The notes below the pieces were generated by a model. It worked only from the letters and a program-made list of their open reading frames with translations, did not search any database and was not told the DNA's origin. This document shows positions 34,047 through 44,194 of a stretch of 64,000 bases of DNA, piece by piece. The position numbers and the translations under genes were made by a program. How positions within the stretch are numbered: the first letter of the stretch is position 1; each line of letters starts with the position of its first letter. Source of the DNA: CAXXHQ01 sp963665265 (GTDB taxonomy: Bacteria; Planctomycetota; Planctomycetia; Pirellulales; Thermoguttaceae); assembly GCA_963665265.2 (NCBI GenBank), contig OY762224.2:310001-374000 (forward strand), given 5' to 3'.

Positions 34047-36344
34047 ATGGCCGTTATCGACAAAGCCGTCCTCCGCCGCGTGAAAATGTACGACCGCATC
34101 GCGCGTTGGACGATTACGCTCGGCGGCGCATTGATCATCGCCGGGGTCATCGCCATCCTGGCGTTGATCGTCGGCGTGACCCTTCCGTTGTTTTGGCCGT
34201 CGAGAGCCAGTTTACTCGTCGACTCCGTCGCCTTGATCGAAAAAGACAAAACGGCGGCGCCGACTTCGGCGATGGGCGTCGATCTCGTGGAACTGGCCGG
34301 CGAAGCGGGAGGCGATTCGCTGACCGCCTTCACGCTCGATCAGACCGGTCTCTTCCGCTTTCTCGATCTTTCAACCGCCGAATCAGCGAAAGCCTCGGCG
34401 ACGGTCGCCCCTCCTCTCCTCCAAGAAATTCGCGTCGATGCGCCCGGCGACGAAAAAAATCAAACAATCGTCTCGGTCGAACGAATAGGCTCGCTACGAT
34501 TTAGCTTGCTCTGGTCCGGCGGCGGCGTAACCCTCGTCGAAGCGGCGATCGAGCCGCATTTCGACAAGGCCGGCGGCCGGTCGGTAAAATGCGCGGCGAG
34601 AACGTTGGCGAAAATCGACGCCGAGAAAAAAGAAAAACCGCTCCGCGCCTTACTCCGCAAAAACGGCGACGGAGCGACTACATGCGCAAAACTCCTCTCG
34701 TCGAAGCAGGTCGTCGTCATCCGCCAAGCCACGACCGAAAACGCCCTCGGCGAATCGCAAACGACTTCCGAACGCACGGTCATCGACGATCTTCCCGGAG
34801 ACGTTTCGGCGATGACGATGGACGCGTCGGGCAAAACGCTCTATCTCGGCACGAGCGACGGCTGCTTGGTCCGCCGCGAATTCGACGACGAGGGAAAAAT
34901 CTCCTACCGCGAAACGATTCCCGCCTTTCCCGACCGGCGAAAGATCACCGCCTTGGCGATGCTGCTCGGCGACGTCTCGCTCGCCGTCGGCGACGCGCAA
35001 GGTGAAGTGACCGACTGGTTCGAGATTCGCGAAGAGAATTCCCGCAAGCTGCGACAGATTCGCACCCTGGCTTCTCACGCTTCGGCCGTCGTCGAACTGA
35101 TCCCGTCGAGCCGCGATAAAACGCTCGTCAGCCGGGATGAACTCGGCGTCTGCCGATTCAGCTTCGCGACGAACGCCCGGCATTTGTTCGACGTGTCGCC
35201 CACCTCCGACGAGTTAAACGCCGTCGAAGCCGTCGCGTTTTCGCCTCGAGGCAACGCCTTCGCCGTCCGCGACGTAAAAGACCGCCTCTGCGTGTGGCGG
35301 ATCGACAACCCGCATCCGCAAGTTAGCTTCAACGCCCTCTTCGGCAAAGTTCATTATGAAGGTTATGCCGAACCGAGCTACAAATGGCAAAGCTCGGGCG
35401 ACGAACCGAAATACAGTTTGACGCCGATCATTTTCGGCACGATTAAATCGACGATCTACGCCCTAGCCTTCGCTTTGCCGCTCGGTCTGTTCGGCGCCGT
35501 CTACGTGAGCCACTTCACGACTCCCGCCCTGCGACGAACGATCAAGCCGATCGTCGAAATCATGGCCGCCGTTCCGTCCGTAGTGATCGGATTTTTAACC
35601 CTGCTCTGGCTCGGACCGGTCCTCAGCGATCAAATCATGACCGTCTTCGCCGGGTTCGTCACCGTTCCGCTCGCCTTCGTCGCCTTTATGCTCTTCTGGC
35701 AATGGCTGCGCAAATACGATTGGGCGCGACGAGCCGAAAACGGATACGAATTCCTGATCCTGATTCCCGTCGTCTGCCTGGGCGCCTACCTGGCGACCTA
35801 TTTCCAAAGCCCCCTCGAACGACTGCTGTTTCACGGCGACTTCAAACAATGGCTCTTCGACGCGACGCACAAACCCTACGAGGCCTTGAACAGTTTGGCC
35901 GTCGCCTTCGGCCTGGGCTTCGCCGTAATTCCGATTATCTTTTCGCTCTCCGAAGATTCGCTCTCCTGTATTCCGCATAATTTGACCGCCGCTTCCCTAG
36001 CGCTCGGCGCAAGTCGTTGGCAAACGCTCCGTCGCGTAATCCTTCCCTCGGCAAGTCCCGGCATTTTCGCCGCCGCAATGGTCGGATTCGGCCGGGCAGT
36101 CGGCGAAACGATGATCGTATTCATGGCCACCGGCAATACCGCCATCATGGACTGGAGCCCTTTTAACGGATTCCGCACCCTCTCGGCGAACGTCGCGGTG
36201 GAAATGCCCGAGGCCGCCGTGGGCGAAACGCTCTACCGCCTCCTGTTCCTCTGCGCCGTGATCCTCTTCGTCTTCACCTTCGTTTTGAACACGACCGCCG
36301 AACTGGTCCGGCAACATTTACGAAAACGATACGGAAAATACTAA
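34047..36344 (+). CDS. pstC: Phosphate ABC transporter permease PstC, long form with beta-propeller-like insert
   Basis: 765 residues against about 320 in E. coli. TM1 (about 25-50) is followed by an insert of about 390 residues (60-450) made of WD40-like blades ('MTMDASGKTLYLGTSDGCLVRREF', 'AVAFSPRGNAFAVRDVKDRLCVWRI'), placed outside the membrane. The C-terminal 300 residues are the transport permease domain: 'IIFGTIKSTIYALAFALPLGL', 'VEIMAAVPSVVIGFL' and the EAA loop 'AASLALGASRWQTLRRVILPSASPG'. Long PstC proteins are known in pseudomonads and planctomycetes; the propeller may be a docking or sensing part. It lies 108 bases after pstS. Confidence 0.93.
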   Translation: MAVIDKAVLRRVKMYDRIARWTITLGGALIIAGVIAILALIVGVTLPLFWPSRASLLVDSVALIEKDKTAAPTSAMGVDLVELAGEAGGDSLTAFTLDQTGLFRFLDLSTAESAKASATVAPPLLQEIRVDAPGDEKNQTIVSVERIGSLRFSLLWSGGGVTLVEAAIEPHFDKAGGRSVKCAARTLAKIDAEKKEKPLRALLRKNGDGATTCAKLLSSKQVVVIRQATTENALGESQTTSERTVIDDLPGDVSAMTMDASGKTLYLGTSDGCLVRREFDDEGKISYRETIPAFPDRRKITALAMLLGDVSLAVGDAQGEVTDWFEIREENSRKLRQIRTLASHASAVVELIPSSRDKTLVSRDELGVCRFSFATNARHLFDVSPTSDELNAVEAVAFSPRGNAFAVRDVKDRLCVWRIDNPHPQVSFNALFGKVHYEGYAEPSYKWQSSGDEPKYSLTPIIFGTIKSTIYALAFALPLGLFGAVYVSHFTTPALRRTIKPIVEIMAAVPSVVIGFLTLLWLGPVLSDQIMTVFAGFVTVPLAFVAFMLFWQWLRKYDWARRAENGYEFLILIPVVCLGAYLATYFQSPLERLLFHGDFKQWLFDATHKPYEALNSLAVAFGLGFAVIPIIFSLSEDSLSCIPHNLTAASLALGASRWQTLRRVILPSASPGIFAAAMVGFGRAVGETMIVFMATGNTAIMDWSPFNGFRTLSANVAVEMPEAAVGETLYRLLFLCAVILFVFTFVLNTTAELVRQHLRKRYGKY

Positions 36345-36388
36345 GTAGGGCACAGGGATTAGGGCGTAGGGGCCAGAAAAACGAACCA

Positions 36389-38062
36389 ATGAATAAACTG
36401 CCGATCCATAACAAACGATTTCGATTTTGGCGACGAGGCGAGCCGCTCGTTTGGGCCTGCGGCGCCGCCCTGGCCGCCACTTTGGCCATGACCTTCGGCC
36501 TGCTCGGTATCGTCCTCTACAACGGACTCGGCGTCTTTTGGCCCCATGCCGTCGCCGAACTCCGCATGACTGACGGCCAAAAAGCCCTCGGCGAAATCGT
36601 GCAGACCGAAACCGATCCGCATACCGGCGACTCGCGTCTGAAAATTCGCGTGGGCAACGCCGAAGACGGCCCCGCCTTCCGTTGGATCGATCGCAAAACC
36701 ATCGCCGAAATCACCTACCCCGCCGACGCCTTCGTCCTCGAACGCCGCACCAATTTGAATTACTACGGATTCCTGAAACGAATCGAAGGCCAAACGAAAA
36801 CGACGACCGATTCTTCAGCGCTCGCTACGCAACTCGCCTCGGCCCTTGCGACCGCCTACGCCGACTTCGACAAAGAAATTGCCCCGCTCGTCCTTAAACG
36901 ACAAGCCTCGTCCCGAACCCTTAAGGACGACGTAAAGTACGCCTTGATCTCGGCCGAGTACCGCCGTCAAAAGCTCCTTGCCGGCGGCGCTAAAGCCGAC
37001 TCGCCTGAAGTCGTCTCGACCGACAAGCGATTGGCGGAGCTTCGCAATTCGGAAAAAGAACTAAAGGCCGACGCCGATCTTGTTTCCGCCCAGATCGCCG
37101 AGCAGGAAACCGCCCTCCGCCGTCAATCGGCCGTATTCGCCGACATGCAAGGACGTGAAAAAACTATCGCCCTCGTCGACGTGGTAAGGTTTTACTGCCC
37201 GAATCAAATGGGTTTCTTCGCAAAACTCTCGCACTATGCGGCCAAAGTTTGGGAGCTAGTCTCCGCCGATCCGCGCGAGTCGAATCAAGACGGCGGCGTC
37301 TTCCCCGCCCTCTTCGGGACCGTGTTGATGGTCTTCCTCATGGCCGTACTTTGCTTCCCGCTCGGCGTAACCGCCGGCGTCTATCTCGGCGAGTACGCCA
37401 AAGACGGCCTGCTCGTTCGACTAGTTCGCGTGGCCGTGAATAACTTGGCCGGCATTCCCTCGATCGTCTACGGCATTTTCGGGCTTGGCTTTTTCATTTA
37501 CTTAATCGGCGGACAAATGGACTCTTGGCTCTACCCCGACCGCATCGCCGTCGGCGAGCCGGTCTTCGGCCAAGGCTGCATCCTTTGGGCGAGTTTAACG
37601 CTCGGCCTGCTGACCATTCCGGTCGTCATCGTTTCGACCGAAGAGGCGCTCCGCGCGATTCCCCGAGCCGTGGCCGAGAACTCCTACGCGCTCGGCGCCA
37701 CGAAATTTCAAACCCTCATGCGAACGCTACTGCCGATGGCCTCGCCCGGCATGATGACCGGCTTCATATTGGCGATGGCCCGCGCGGCGGGCGAAGTCGC
37801 CCCGTTGATGTTGACCGGCGCCGTAAAAAACGCCCCCGTCCCTTTCGACTCCAGCTTCCCCTTTTTGCACCTCGACCGGCAATTCATGCACCTCGGATTC
37901 CATATCCTCGACATTAGCTGCAAATCGCCGAACGTCGAAGCGACGAAACCGATGGTCTACGTGACCACGCTGTTGCTATTGCTCATCGTCACGCTAATGA
38001 GCGGACTAGCCATAGCGCTGCGAAATAACATGCAGAAAAGATACCAATCAAGAGGAATGTAG
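36389..38062 (+). CDS. pstA: Phosphate ABC transporter permease PstA, long form
   Basis: 557 residues against about 300 in E. coli. TM1 (about 22-50) is followed by an extracytoplasmic insert (about 52-285) with a beta-rich part and a coiled coil (about 165-255). The permease domain has 'FGTVLMVFLMAVLCFPLGVTAGVYLGEYA', 'NNLAGIPSIVYGIFGLGFF' and the EAA loop 'ENSYALGATKFQTLMRTLLPMASPG'. It pairs with PstC to form the membrane channel. A G-rich 'gtagggcacagggattaggg' spacer lies upstream of its start. Confidence 0.93.
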   Translation: MNKLPIHNKRFRFWRRGEPLVWACGAALAATLAMTFGLLGIVLYNGLGVFWPHAVAELRMTDGQKALGEIVQTETDPHTGDSRLKIRVGNAEDGPAFRWIDRKTIAEITYPADAFVLERRTNLNYYGFLKRIEGQTKTTTDSSALATQLASALATAYADFDKEIAPLVLKRQASSRTLKDDVKYALISAEYRRQKLLAGGAKADSPEVVSTDKRLAELRNSEKELKADADLVSAQIAEQETALRRQSAVFADMQGREKTIALVDVVRFYCPNQMGFFAKLSHYAAKVWELVSADPRESNQDGGVFPALFGTVLMVFLMAVLCFPLGVTAGVYLGEYAKDGLLVRLVRVAVNNLAGIPSIVYGIFGLGFFIYLIGGQMDSWLYPDRIAVGEPVFGQGCILWASLTLGLLTIPVVIVSTEEALRAIPRAVAENSYALGATKFQTLMRTLLPMASPGMMTGFILAMARAAGEVAPLMLTGAVKNAPVPFDSSFPFLHLDRQFMHLGFHILDISCKSPNVEATKPMVYVTTLLLLLIVTLMSGLAIALRNNMQKRYQSRGM

Positions 38063-38098
38063 ACGTAGGACGCAAGGAATAGAGGATCGTGAACCGCG

Positions 38099-38920
38099 AT
38101 GATTAAGGAAGCAACGACAATGACGCATTACACCGACAAAGCGCCGGAACTGACGACCGTGATCTCCGATCCGGTCGTGCGCGTAAGCGATTTCAATTTA
38201 TACTACGGAAATTCGCAGGCGCTTAAGAACATTAACATCGCTTTTCCGCGCAACGAAGTCACGGCGCTGATCGGCCCTTCCGGTTGCGGCAAATCAACCC
38301 TCCTCCGCTGCCTGAACCGCATGAACGACTTGGTCGATAACGTGCGAACCGAAGGAAGCGTCCTCCTCGACGATGAGGAAATCACCGACAAATCGCTCGA
38401 CGTGATCGAACTCCGACGAAGAGTCGGCATGGTCTTCCAAAAACCGACCCCGTTCCCTAAATCCATTTACGAAAACGTCGCCTACGGACTACGCATCGCC
38501 GGAGTGAAAGATAAAAAACTCATCGACGAGACCGTCGAATTCAGCTTAAAGCGGGCGGCCCTCTGGGACGAAGTCAAAGACCGACTCGGCCAATCAGCCC
38601 TCGGACTCTCCGGCGGACAGCATCAGCGGCTTTGCATCGCCCGAGCCGTCGCCGTCAGTCCGGAAGTCATTTTAATGGACGAACCTTGCTCGGCCCTCGA
38701 TCCTCGCTCGACGACCCGTATCGAGGACTTAATCGGCGAATTGCGAGGCCAATATACGATCATCATCGTCACGCACAATATGCAACAAGCGTCGAGGGTC
38801 TCCGATTGGACCGCTTTCCTCTTCGAAGGCGTCTTGATCGAATACGGCCAGACGGTCGAGATTTTCGGCAAACCGAAGCAAAAGAAGACCGAAGACTACA
38901 TAACCGGCAGATTCGGATAA
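38099..38920 (+). CDS. pstB: Phosphate ABC transporter ATPase PstB
   Basis: 273 residues. Walker A GPSGCGKST (59-67), Q-loop 'VGMVFQKPTPFPKSIYENVAYG' typical of PstB, signature 'LSGGQHQRL', Walker B 'EVILMDEPCSALDP' and H-loop 'IIIVTHNMQQASRVSD'. It hydrolyses ATP to drive phosphate import. The start may instead be the ATG at 38120, which has AAGGA nine bases upstream and would shorten it by seven residues. No phoU gene follows; the next gene is phoB. Confidence 0.96.
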   Translation: MIKEATTMTHYTDKAPELTTVISDPVVRVSDFNLYYGNSQALKNINIAFPRNEVTALIGPSGCGKSTLLRCLNRMNDLVDNVRTEGSVLLDDEEITDKSLDVIELRRRVGMVFQKPTPFPKSIYENVAYGLRIAGVKDKKLIDETVEFSLKRAALWDEVKDRLGQSALGLSGGQHQRLCIARAVAVSPEVILMDEPCSALDPRSTTRIEDLIGELRGQYTIIIVTHNMQQASRVSDWTAFLFEGVLIEYGQTVEIFGKPKQKKTEDYITGRFG

Positions 38921-38965
38921 AATTCGAGACATTACCTCCGAAAACGGAATTCCCAGAGCGACCCG

Positions 38966-39005
38966 ATCCCCCTGTCCCCTGCTCCCTATTCCCCGCCCCC
39001 TAACT
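38966..39005. repeat. Pyrimidine-rich spacer element upstream of phoB
   Basis: 'gatccccctgtcccctgctc' then 'cctattccccgccccctaac'; a member of the C-rich CCCTAYGCCC-type spacers found before several genes in this window. Confidence 0.5.
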
Positions 39006-39041
39006 TATAATCAACCACAGATTCGATAGAGGAAAAAATTC

Positions 39042-39734
39042 ATGAACGCACAGCCCTTCATCCTAATCGTCGAGGATGAACACGACATTCGCGAACTGGT
39101 GAGCTACAACCTGCAAAAGGAAGGTTACCGCGTCTTAAGCGCAGCGACCGGCGAAGAAGGGTTGCGCGTGGCCGAGGCCCAGCCGCCCGACCTCGTAATC
39201 CTCGACCTGATGCTCCCCGGCGTCGACGGATTGACCGTCTGCCGAAAAATGAAAGCGAATTCTCGCCTCTCCGAAACGCTGATCGTCATGCTCACCGCCA
39301 AGGGCGAGGAGTCCGACATCATCACCGGGTTGAATCTCGGCGCGAACGACTACATCACCAAGCCGTTCAGCCCCCGAGTCTTGCTGGCCCGAGTGCGAGC
39401 GGCGTTGCGTCGCGCCGTTGCCCCGACGACGGCCGACGAAACCGAGGCCATCGAAATCCACAATATCAAAATCCACACCGGCCGCCATGAAGTGCTCGTC
39501 GACGGAACGCCGGTCGAACTTAGTTCGACCGAATTCCGCGTCCTGTATTTCCTCGCCAAGCGCCCCGGCTGGGTTTTCACCCGCGAACAAATACTCGACG
39601 GCGTGCACGGCAAGAACTACGTCATCACCGATCGCGCGGTCGACGTCCAGATCGTCGGCCTGCGAAAACGCCTAGGCGACGCCGGCAAATTCATCGAGAC
39701 CGTCCGCGGCGTCGGCTACCGATTCAAGGAATAG
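39042..39734 (+). CDS. phoB: Phosphate regulon response regulator
   Basis: 230 residues, GAGG upstream of the ATG. The receiver domain has E11/D12, phospho-acceptor D55 (VILDLMLPG), T86 and K107; the C-terminal half is an OmpR-type winged helix ('GTPVELSSTEFRVLYFLAKRPGWVFTREQIL', 'VDVQIVGLRKRLGDAGKFIETVRGVGYRF'). It is expected to bind the 11-bp direct repeats upstream of pstS. The stop codon is followed one base later by the phoR start, so translation is coupled. Confidence 0.93.
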   Translation: MNAQPFILIVEDEHDIRELVSYNLQKEGYRVLSAATGEEGLRVAEAQPPDLVILDLMLPGVDGLTVCRKMKANSRLSETLIVMLTAKGEESDIITGLNLGANDYITKPFSPRVLLARVRAALRRAVAPTTADETEAIEIHNIKIHTGRHEVLVDGTPVELSSTEFRVLYFLAKRPGWVFTREQILDGVHGKNYVITDRAVDVQIVGLRKRLGDAGKFIETVRGVGYRFKE

Positions 39735-39735
39735 C

Positions 39736-41511
39736 ATGCGAAAACTCCCCCTGCTTTGGCAGCTTTTCATCACGTTTTTCGCCGTTAGCTTGCTCGTCAT
39801 GCTGACCCTCGGCATGTACGCCGCCGAATTGGCGCGCCAGTCGTACGTCGATCGAGTCACCGCCGATTTGGAGGCGATGGCGCGATTGGTCGCCGTCGAA
39901 TTGCCCTCCGCCGCGGAAATGGAAGCTAATTCGTCCAAACAAGACCTGTGCGACCTTCTCGCCAAAACGTTGGGCGTCCGCATTACCGTAATCGATCCGT
40001 CGGGCAAAGTTCTCGCCGACAGCGCCGAAAATCCGCAGCGAATGGACAATCACCGCGACCGGCCGGAAATCGCCAAGGCCCTCGCCGGCGACGTCGGCAG
40101 AGAGACGCGGCGCAGCAACACCCTGCACGAAGACTTTCGCTACGTCGCGGTTCCGCTCCGCACGAAAGAAGATAAGGTTGAAAAAGTCGTGCGCGTCGCC
40201 GTTTCGCTCGGTTCGCTGAGCGCGTCGATGCGTGCGCTCAACGGGGGCATTTTCGCCGCCTGCGTCGCCGCGGCGGTTCTCGTGGCCGGCGCGTCGTTCT
40301 GGACCTCGCGTCGCGCATTGCATCCCCTCGCCGAAATCCAACGCGGCGCCGTTAAACTCGCCCAGGGAGAGTTGGATTACCGCATCCACGTCGCCGGTAG
40401 CGACGAAATCCGCGCGCTCGCCGACTCCTTAAACGCGATGGCTCGACAACTCGACGCTCGCATCCGCACCATCCTCCGACAAGAACACGAACACGAAGCT
40501 ATGTTATCGAGCATGGAAGAAGGCGTTCTCGCTCTAGACAATCAAGGCGTAATCATCAGCTTAAACGACGCGGCCGCCCAGATGGTCGGCGCCGATCCCC
40601 ACGCAATCCGCGGCCGATCGGTCTACGAAACGATCCGCAAGGCCGAGTTCCTGCGATTCGTCGAAAGCACGCTAAAAAGCGGCGTCGCCATCGACGGCGA
40701 AGTCCAGCTCTTCGGCGAATCGGACTCCTGGCTCCATGCGCACAGCACCTCGTTGCTCGACGGCGAGAACCGCCGCATCGGCGTCCTCATCGTCATGCAC
40801 GACGTAACCCGCCTGCGCCATTTGGAAAACGTCCGCCGCGATTTCGTCGCCAACGTCTCCCACGAACTAAAGACGCCGATCACCTCGATCAAAGGTTTCG
40901 TCGAAACCTTGCTCGACGAATCGCTGGAGAACAAAGAGAACTCCATGCGGTTTTTGCATATCGTCCTCAAGCAAGTGAACCGTCTCGACGCGATCATCCA
41001 CGACCTTTTGAGCTTATCGCGAATCGAGCGAGGCGCCGAGCAGCAAGTGGTTCCTCTCGAACCGGCCAAACTCAATGAAGCGCTGCATTCGGCCGTCGAA
41101 ATGTGCGAACAGAAAGCGGCCGAGAAGAACGTTCCCCTCATCGTCGAGTGCCCCGACGACTTGATCGCCGAAGTGAACGCCCCGCTCTTAGAGCAAGCGA
41201 TCACCAACTTAATCGACAACGCGATCAAGTACAGCGATCCCGGCAAGTCGATCCGCATCGAAGCCCGCCGCAACGAGAACGAACTCGTCATCTCCGTTCA
41301 AGACCGCGGGTGCGGCATCGCGGCTGAACACTTGCCGCGACTCTTCGAACGCTTCTATCGAGTCGATAAAGCGAGGAGCCGCGATCTGGGCGGCACCGGC
41401 CTCGGCCTGTCGATCGTTAAACACATCGCCGTCGCCCATCGCGGAACGGTCGAAGTCGAAAGCGTCGTCGGCTCCGGCAGCACGTTTTATATCCGACTGC
41501 CGATCGGGTAA
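39736..41511 (+). CDS. phoR: Phosphate regulon sensor histidine kinase
   Basis: 591 residues, AAGGA upstream. TM1 about 8-28, an extracytoplasmic segment of about 140 residues, TM2 about 172-190, HAMP (about 190-245), PAS (about 250-360), and HisKA with phospho-acceptor H376 ('DFVANVSHELKTP'). The ATPase domain has 'NLIDNAIKYSDPG', 'DRGCGIAAEHLPRLFERFYRVDKARSRDLGGTGLGL' and 'VEVESVVGSGSTFYIRLP'. The long periplasmic region distinguishes it from E. coli PhoR and matches the PnpS/PhoR type. It phosphorylates the co-encoded PhoB. Confidence 0.93.
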   Translation: MRKLPLLWQLFITFFAVSLLVMLTLGMYAAELARQSYVDRVTADLEAMARLVAVELPSAAEMEANSSKQDLCDLLAKTLGVRITVIDPSGKVLADSAENPQRMDNHRDRPEIAKALAGDVGRETRRSNTLHEDFRYVAVPLRTKEDKVEKVVRVAVSLGSLSASMRALNGGIFAACVAAAVLVAGASFWTSRRALHPLAEIQRGAVKLAQGELDYRIHVAGSDEIRALADSLNAMARQLDARIRTILRQEHEHEAMLSSMEEGVLALDNQGVIISLNDAAAQMVGADPHAIRGRSVYETIRKAEFLRFVESTLKSGVAIDGEVQLFGESDSWLHAHSTSLLDGENRRIGVLIVMHDVTRLRHLENVRRDFVANVSHELKTPITSIKGFVETLLDESLENKENSMRFLHIVLKQVNRLDAIIHDLLSLSRIERGAEQQVVPLEPAKLNEALHSAVEMCEQKAAEKNVPLIVECPDDLIAEVNAPLLEQAITNLIDNAIKYSDPGKSIRIEARRNENELVISVQDRGCGIAAEHLPRLFERFYRVDKARSRDLGGTGLGLSIVKHIAVAHRGTVEVESVVGSGSTFYIRLPIG

Positions 41512-41641
41512 AACAAACCAGCCTCCTTAGAAACACCTGCAATCCAGCTTGACTCGCCCCCCTCTTAACTGGTAGCATTCACGGCGTTCGGACGAAATTC
41601 TTTTCCGTCGTTTCACGGCGCTACGCCAGGGGAGATCGCTC

Positions 41642-44194
41642 ATGCACCTTAACCGATTATTTAGTTCGAGATATTCTTCTGCAGTTTGCTTCGTCCTTCT
41701 CCTTATCTGCTCTCCCTTCGCACAGTCGAGCGAATTCAATTGGAACGTCTCCGGCGGCGATTGGTTTTCACTCTCTTCGTGGCAAGACGGCGCGATTCCC
41801 ACCGCAAGCGGAACGGCATATATTTCAAACGGAGGTACGGCGACGATCTCCGCCGCCGGAACGACGAACACGCTTTATCTCGGCTATGCCGAGGGAGAAT
41901 CCGGCTCCGCCGTCCTGACGGGCGGGCAGTTTACCAATAACACTCAATACGTGGGCTTTGCCGGAACGGGTTCTTTCACGCAAACCGGTGGTAGCGTCAT
42001 CGCTTACGGACAGTACTTAGGTTATAACGCCTCCTCATACGGCACATATAATTTGCAAAGCGGAAGTCTTCTTTCCATGTTCTGCGCCGTCGGGCGTGAC
42101 GGATCAGGCGTATTTAACCAAAGCGGAGGCTCTCATGCGCTATATGAGGGCTTAACCGTCGACTCGTCCGGCAAATATTTTTTGAGCGACGGTCGGCTGG
42201 CCTCCAGCACTGTCCGAGTCGGATTTTCCGGCGCAGGCGAGTTCTTCCAGTCCGGCGGCAACGTCGAAACCAAATATTTATCAATCGGCAAGCAAGGCAC
42301 ATGCGTTCTCACCGGCGGAACCTTAACCATTTCAAACGGCGGCGTCGATAACCAAGGCATGATTAACTTCGGCTCCGGTTCTTCTTCTATTGTCGCATCT
42401 AGTTCAATTATTAATCTAGCAAGCGGCGGCGGAGTCGTTACGGGAACCTCCGGCGGAGCGATCTCCCTCGACGAACGCTCGCTCTTAATCATTTCCGAAA
42501 ACTTTGACCCGAACACGTTTTTCTCTTCATATTCAAACGCCGGTTTGCTTCATGTTCGAGGAACTACCTTGACCATTTCCGCAACGCGATCCGTCGCCGG
42601 TTCAGGCTTAATCGACGATTTCATCGACTGCCAAGGTTCTCTGATCCAAAATACATCTCGTCCCTTCTCGCTTTTAGGCGGCGTCTTAGTTTCCGAATCC
42701 GGATCCGTCGATCTTTCAAATGGATGTTTGTACGTCAATAACGCCATCTCGGGGATCAGCGGCGGACAACTAAATGTTTACGTCCAGTTCGTCGGATCGT
42801 CCGGAACGGGAGTTTTTTCTCAAACCGGCGGGTCCAATGTCGCATATCTGCAATTTCTCGGCGCAAGCGACGGCTCCCTCGGCACCTACCAATTATCCGG
42901 CGGAACGCTTACCGTTTCTTGGGCGAACGTCGGCTCTGCGGGGAAAGGAATCTTCAACCAATCGGGCGGAACCTATTCTAATTCCGGAAATCTGAACCTC
43001 GGCGAATCAAACGGCTCGGTCGGCTATTATTATCTCAGCGGCGGAGTTGCAACCGCCAACGTAGAAATCATCGGCCGCTACGGAACAGGCGTCTTCACGC
43101 ATTCTGGCGGAACAAACTCCGTCCGCGGACTCACTCTCGGCGAAGAAAACGGCGGGGCTGGATACTACTCTTTAAGCGACGGGCTCCTGAAATCGAACGA
43201 CCAGTGTCTTGGATACGCCGGAACAGGCGCCTTCATGCAAACTGGAGGAACGAACCTCGTAAACGGCGATCTCTACCTCGGTTACAACGAAGGCGCATGC
43301 GGCTCCTATCAATTGAAAGCCGGACAGCTATCCGTTACCAACATGTGCTTGAGCGGAGCCGGGCAAGGCTCGTTCACTCTAACTGGCGGTACAGCCACCG
43401 TGAGCGGAACCCTTTCCGTCGGCGGGATCAGGGGCGGCTCTCTCTCCCAATCCGAAGGCACGATCATCGCATCCTCTCTTTGCATCGCATATTCGTCCAA
43501 CTCTTCTGGTACATACGACTTCCAAGGCGGAACGCTAATTACGTCTTCTATTACGAGCGGCGCAGATATTAGCTTTGGCGAAGGATTTCCCGTATATCAT
43601 ATGAGCGGTGGCGTTGTAACGTTCAACTTCGGCGGAGGAACTCTTCAACTCACCGCCGCAACAACCGTTTCAATCCCAATGACGTTGACCGGCACGAACG
43701 GAAACGCCAACGTCGATACGAACGGCTTCGCCGTTACGCTCGCGGGAGCCCTTTCCGGCGAAGGTGGATTAACCAAGCTGGGCTCGGGCGTCCTCACGCT
43801 TTCCGGCACGGAATCTTTTACCGGCGGAGTAAAGATCAAGGCGGGAGCCCTCGTCTTGAGCTCTACCGAAACGAACCTTACTTCTCTCAAAGTGGAAACA
43901 GCGGCGAATACAAATTTGGCTATCTCCGGCGGCGAACACTCGCTCGACGCCGTCACTGGATGCGGCACGACGGCCGTCTTTGGCGATGCCGTCTTGACCG
44001 TCGGTTGCTTGGTGCAAGACACGCTGATTCTGGGCGGAGCCCCCGACTTCGACCGCTTAGAACTCACGGCCGCACCCCAAACAGTTCCTGAACCGGGCCT
44101 ATTTACGCTGCTTTGCGCCGGTTTTGCGGCCACCCTCCCTCTAGCGAGGGCCTGCAGCAGGCGAAATTCTTCGTGTAATTTCGGCCGCTACTAA
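41642..44194 (+). CDS. PEP-CTERM beta-repeat surface protein 1
   Basis: 850 residues, AGGGGAG upstream. Signal peptide about 1-30; then 'FNWNVSGGDWFSLSSWQDGAIPTASGTAYISNGG', an N-terminal motif shared with the other members here. Residues about 80-620 hold a dozen short beta-solenoid units of the form 'GxxGTGxFxQSGGTN' alternating with 'LGYNxxxxGxYxLxxGxL' (T5SS/PEP-CTERM-associated repeats). One autotransporter-type strand unit follows ('LTKLGSGVLTLSGTESFTGG'), then the module ending 'CLVQDTLILGG', and the tail 'VPEP' + hydrophobic helix + 'RACSRRNSS'. It should be exported and processed by an exosortase. The tail after the helix is unusually long. Confidence 0.88.
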   Translation: MHLNRLFSSRYSSAVCFVLLLICSPFAQSSEFNWNVSGGDWFSLSSWQDGAIPTASGTAYISNGGTATISAAGTTNTLYLGYAEGESGSAVLTGGQFTNNTQYVGFAGTGSFTQTGGSVIAYGQYLGYNASSYGTYNLQSGSLLSMFCAVGRDGSGVFNQSGGSHALYEGLTVDSSGKYFLSDGRLASSTVRVGFSGAGEFFQSGGNVETKYLSIGKQGTCVLTGGTLTISNGGVDNQGMINFGSGSSSIVASSSIINLASGGGVVTGTSGGAISLDERSLLIISENFDPNTFFSSYSNAGLLHVRGTTLTISATRSVAGSGLIDDFIDCQGSLIQNTSRPFSLLGGVLVSESGSVDLSNGCLYVNNAISGISGGQLNVYVQFVGSSGTGVFSQTGGSNVAYLQFLGASDGSLGTYQLSGGTLTVSWANVGSAGKGIFNQSGGTYSNSGNLNLGESNGSVGYYYLSGGVATANVEIIGRYGTGVFTHSGGTNSVRGLTLGEENGGAGYYSLSDGLLKSNDQCLGYAGTGAFMQTGGTNLVNGDLYLGYNEGACGSYQLKAGQLSVTNMCLSGAGQGSFTLTGGTATVSGTLSVGGIRGGSLSQSEGTIIASSLCIAYSSNSSGTYDFQGGTLITSSITSGADISFGEGFPVYHMSGGVVTFNFGGGTLQLTAATTVSIPMTLTGTNGNANVDTNGFAVTLAGALSGEGGLTKLGSGVLTLSGTESFTGGVKIKAGALVLSSTETNLTSLKVETAANTNLAISGGEHSLDAVTGCGTTAVFGDAVLTVGCLVQDTLILGGAPDFDRLELTAAPQTVPEPGLFTLLCAGFAATLPLARACSRRNSSCNFGRY

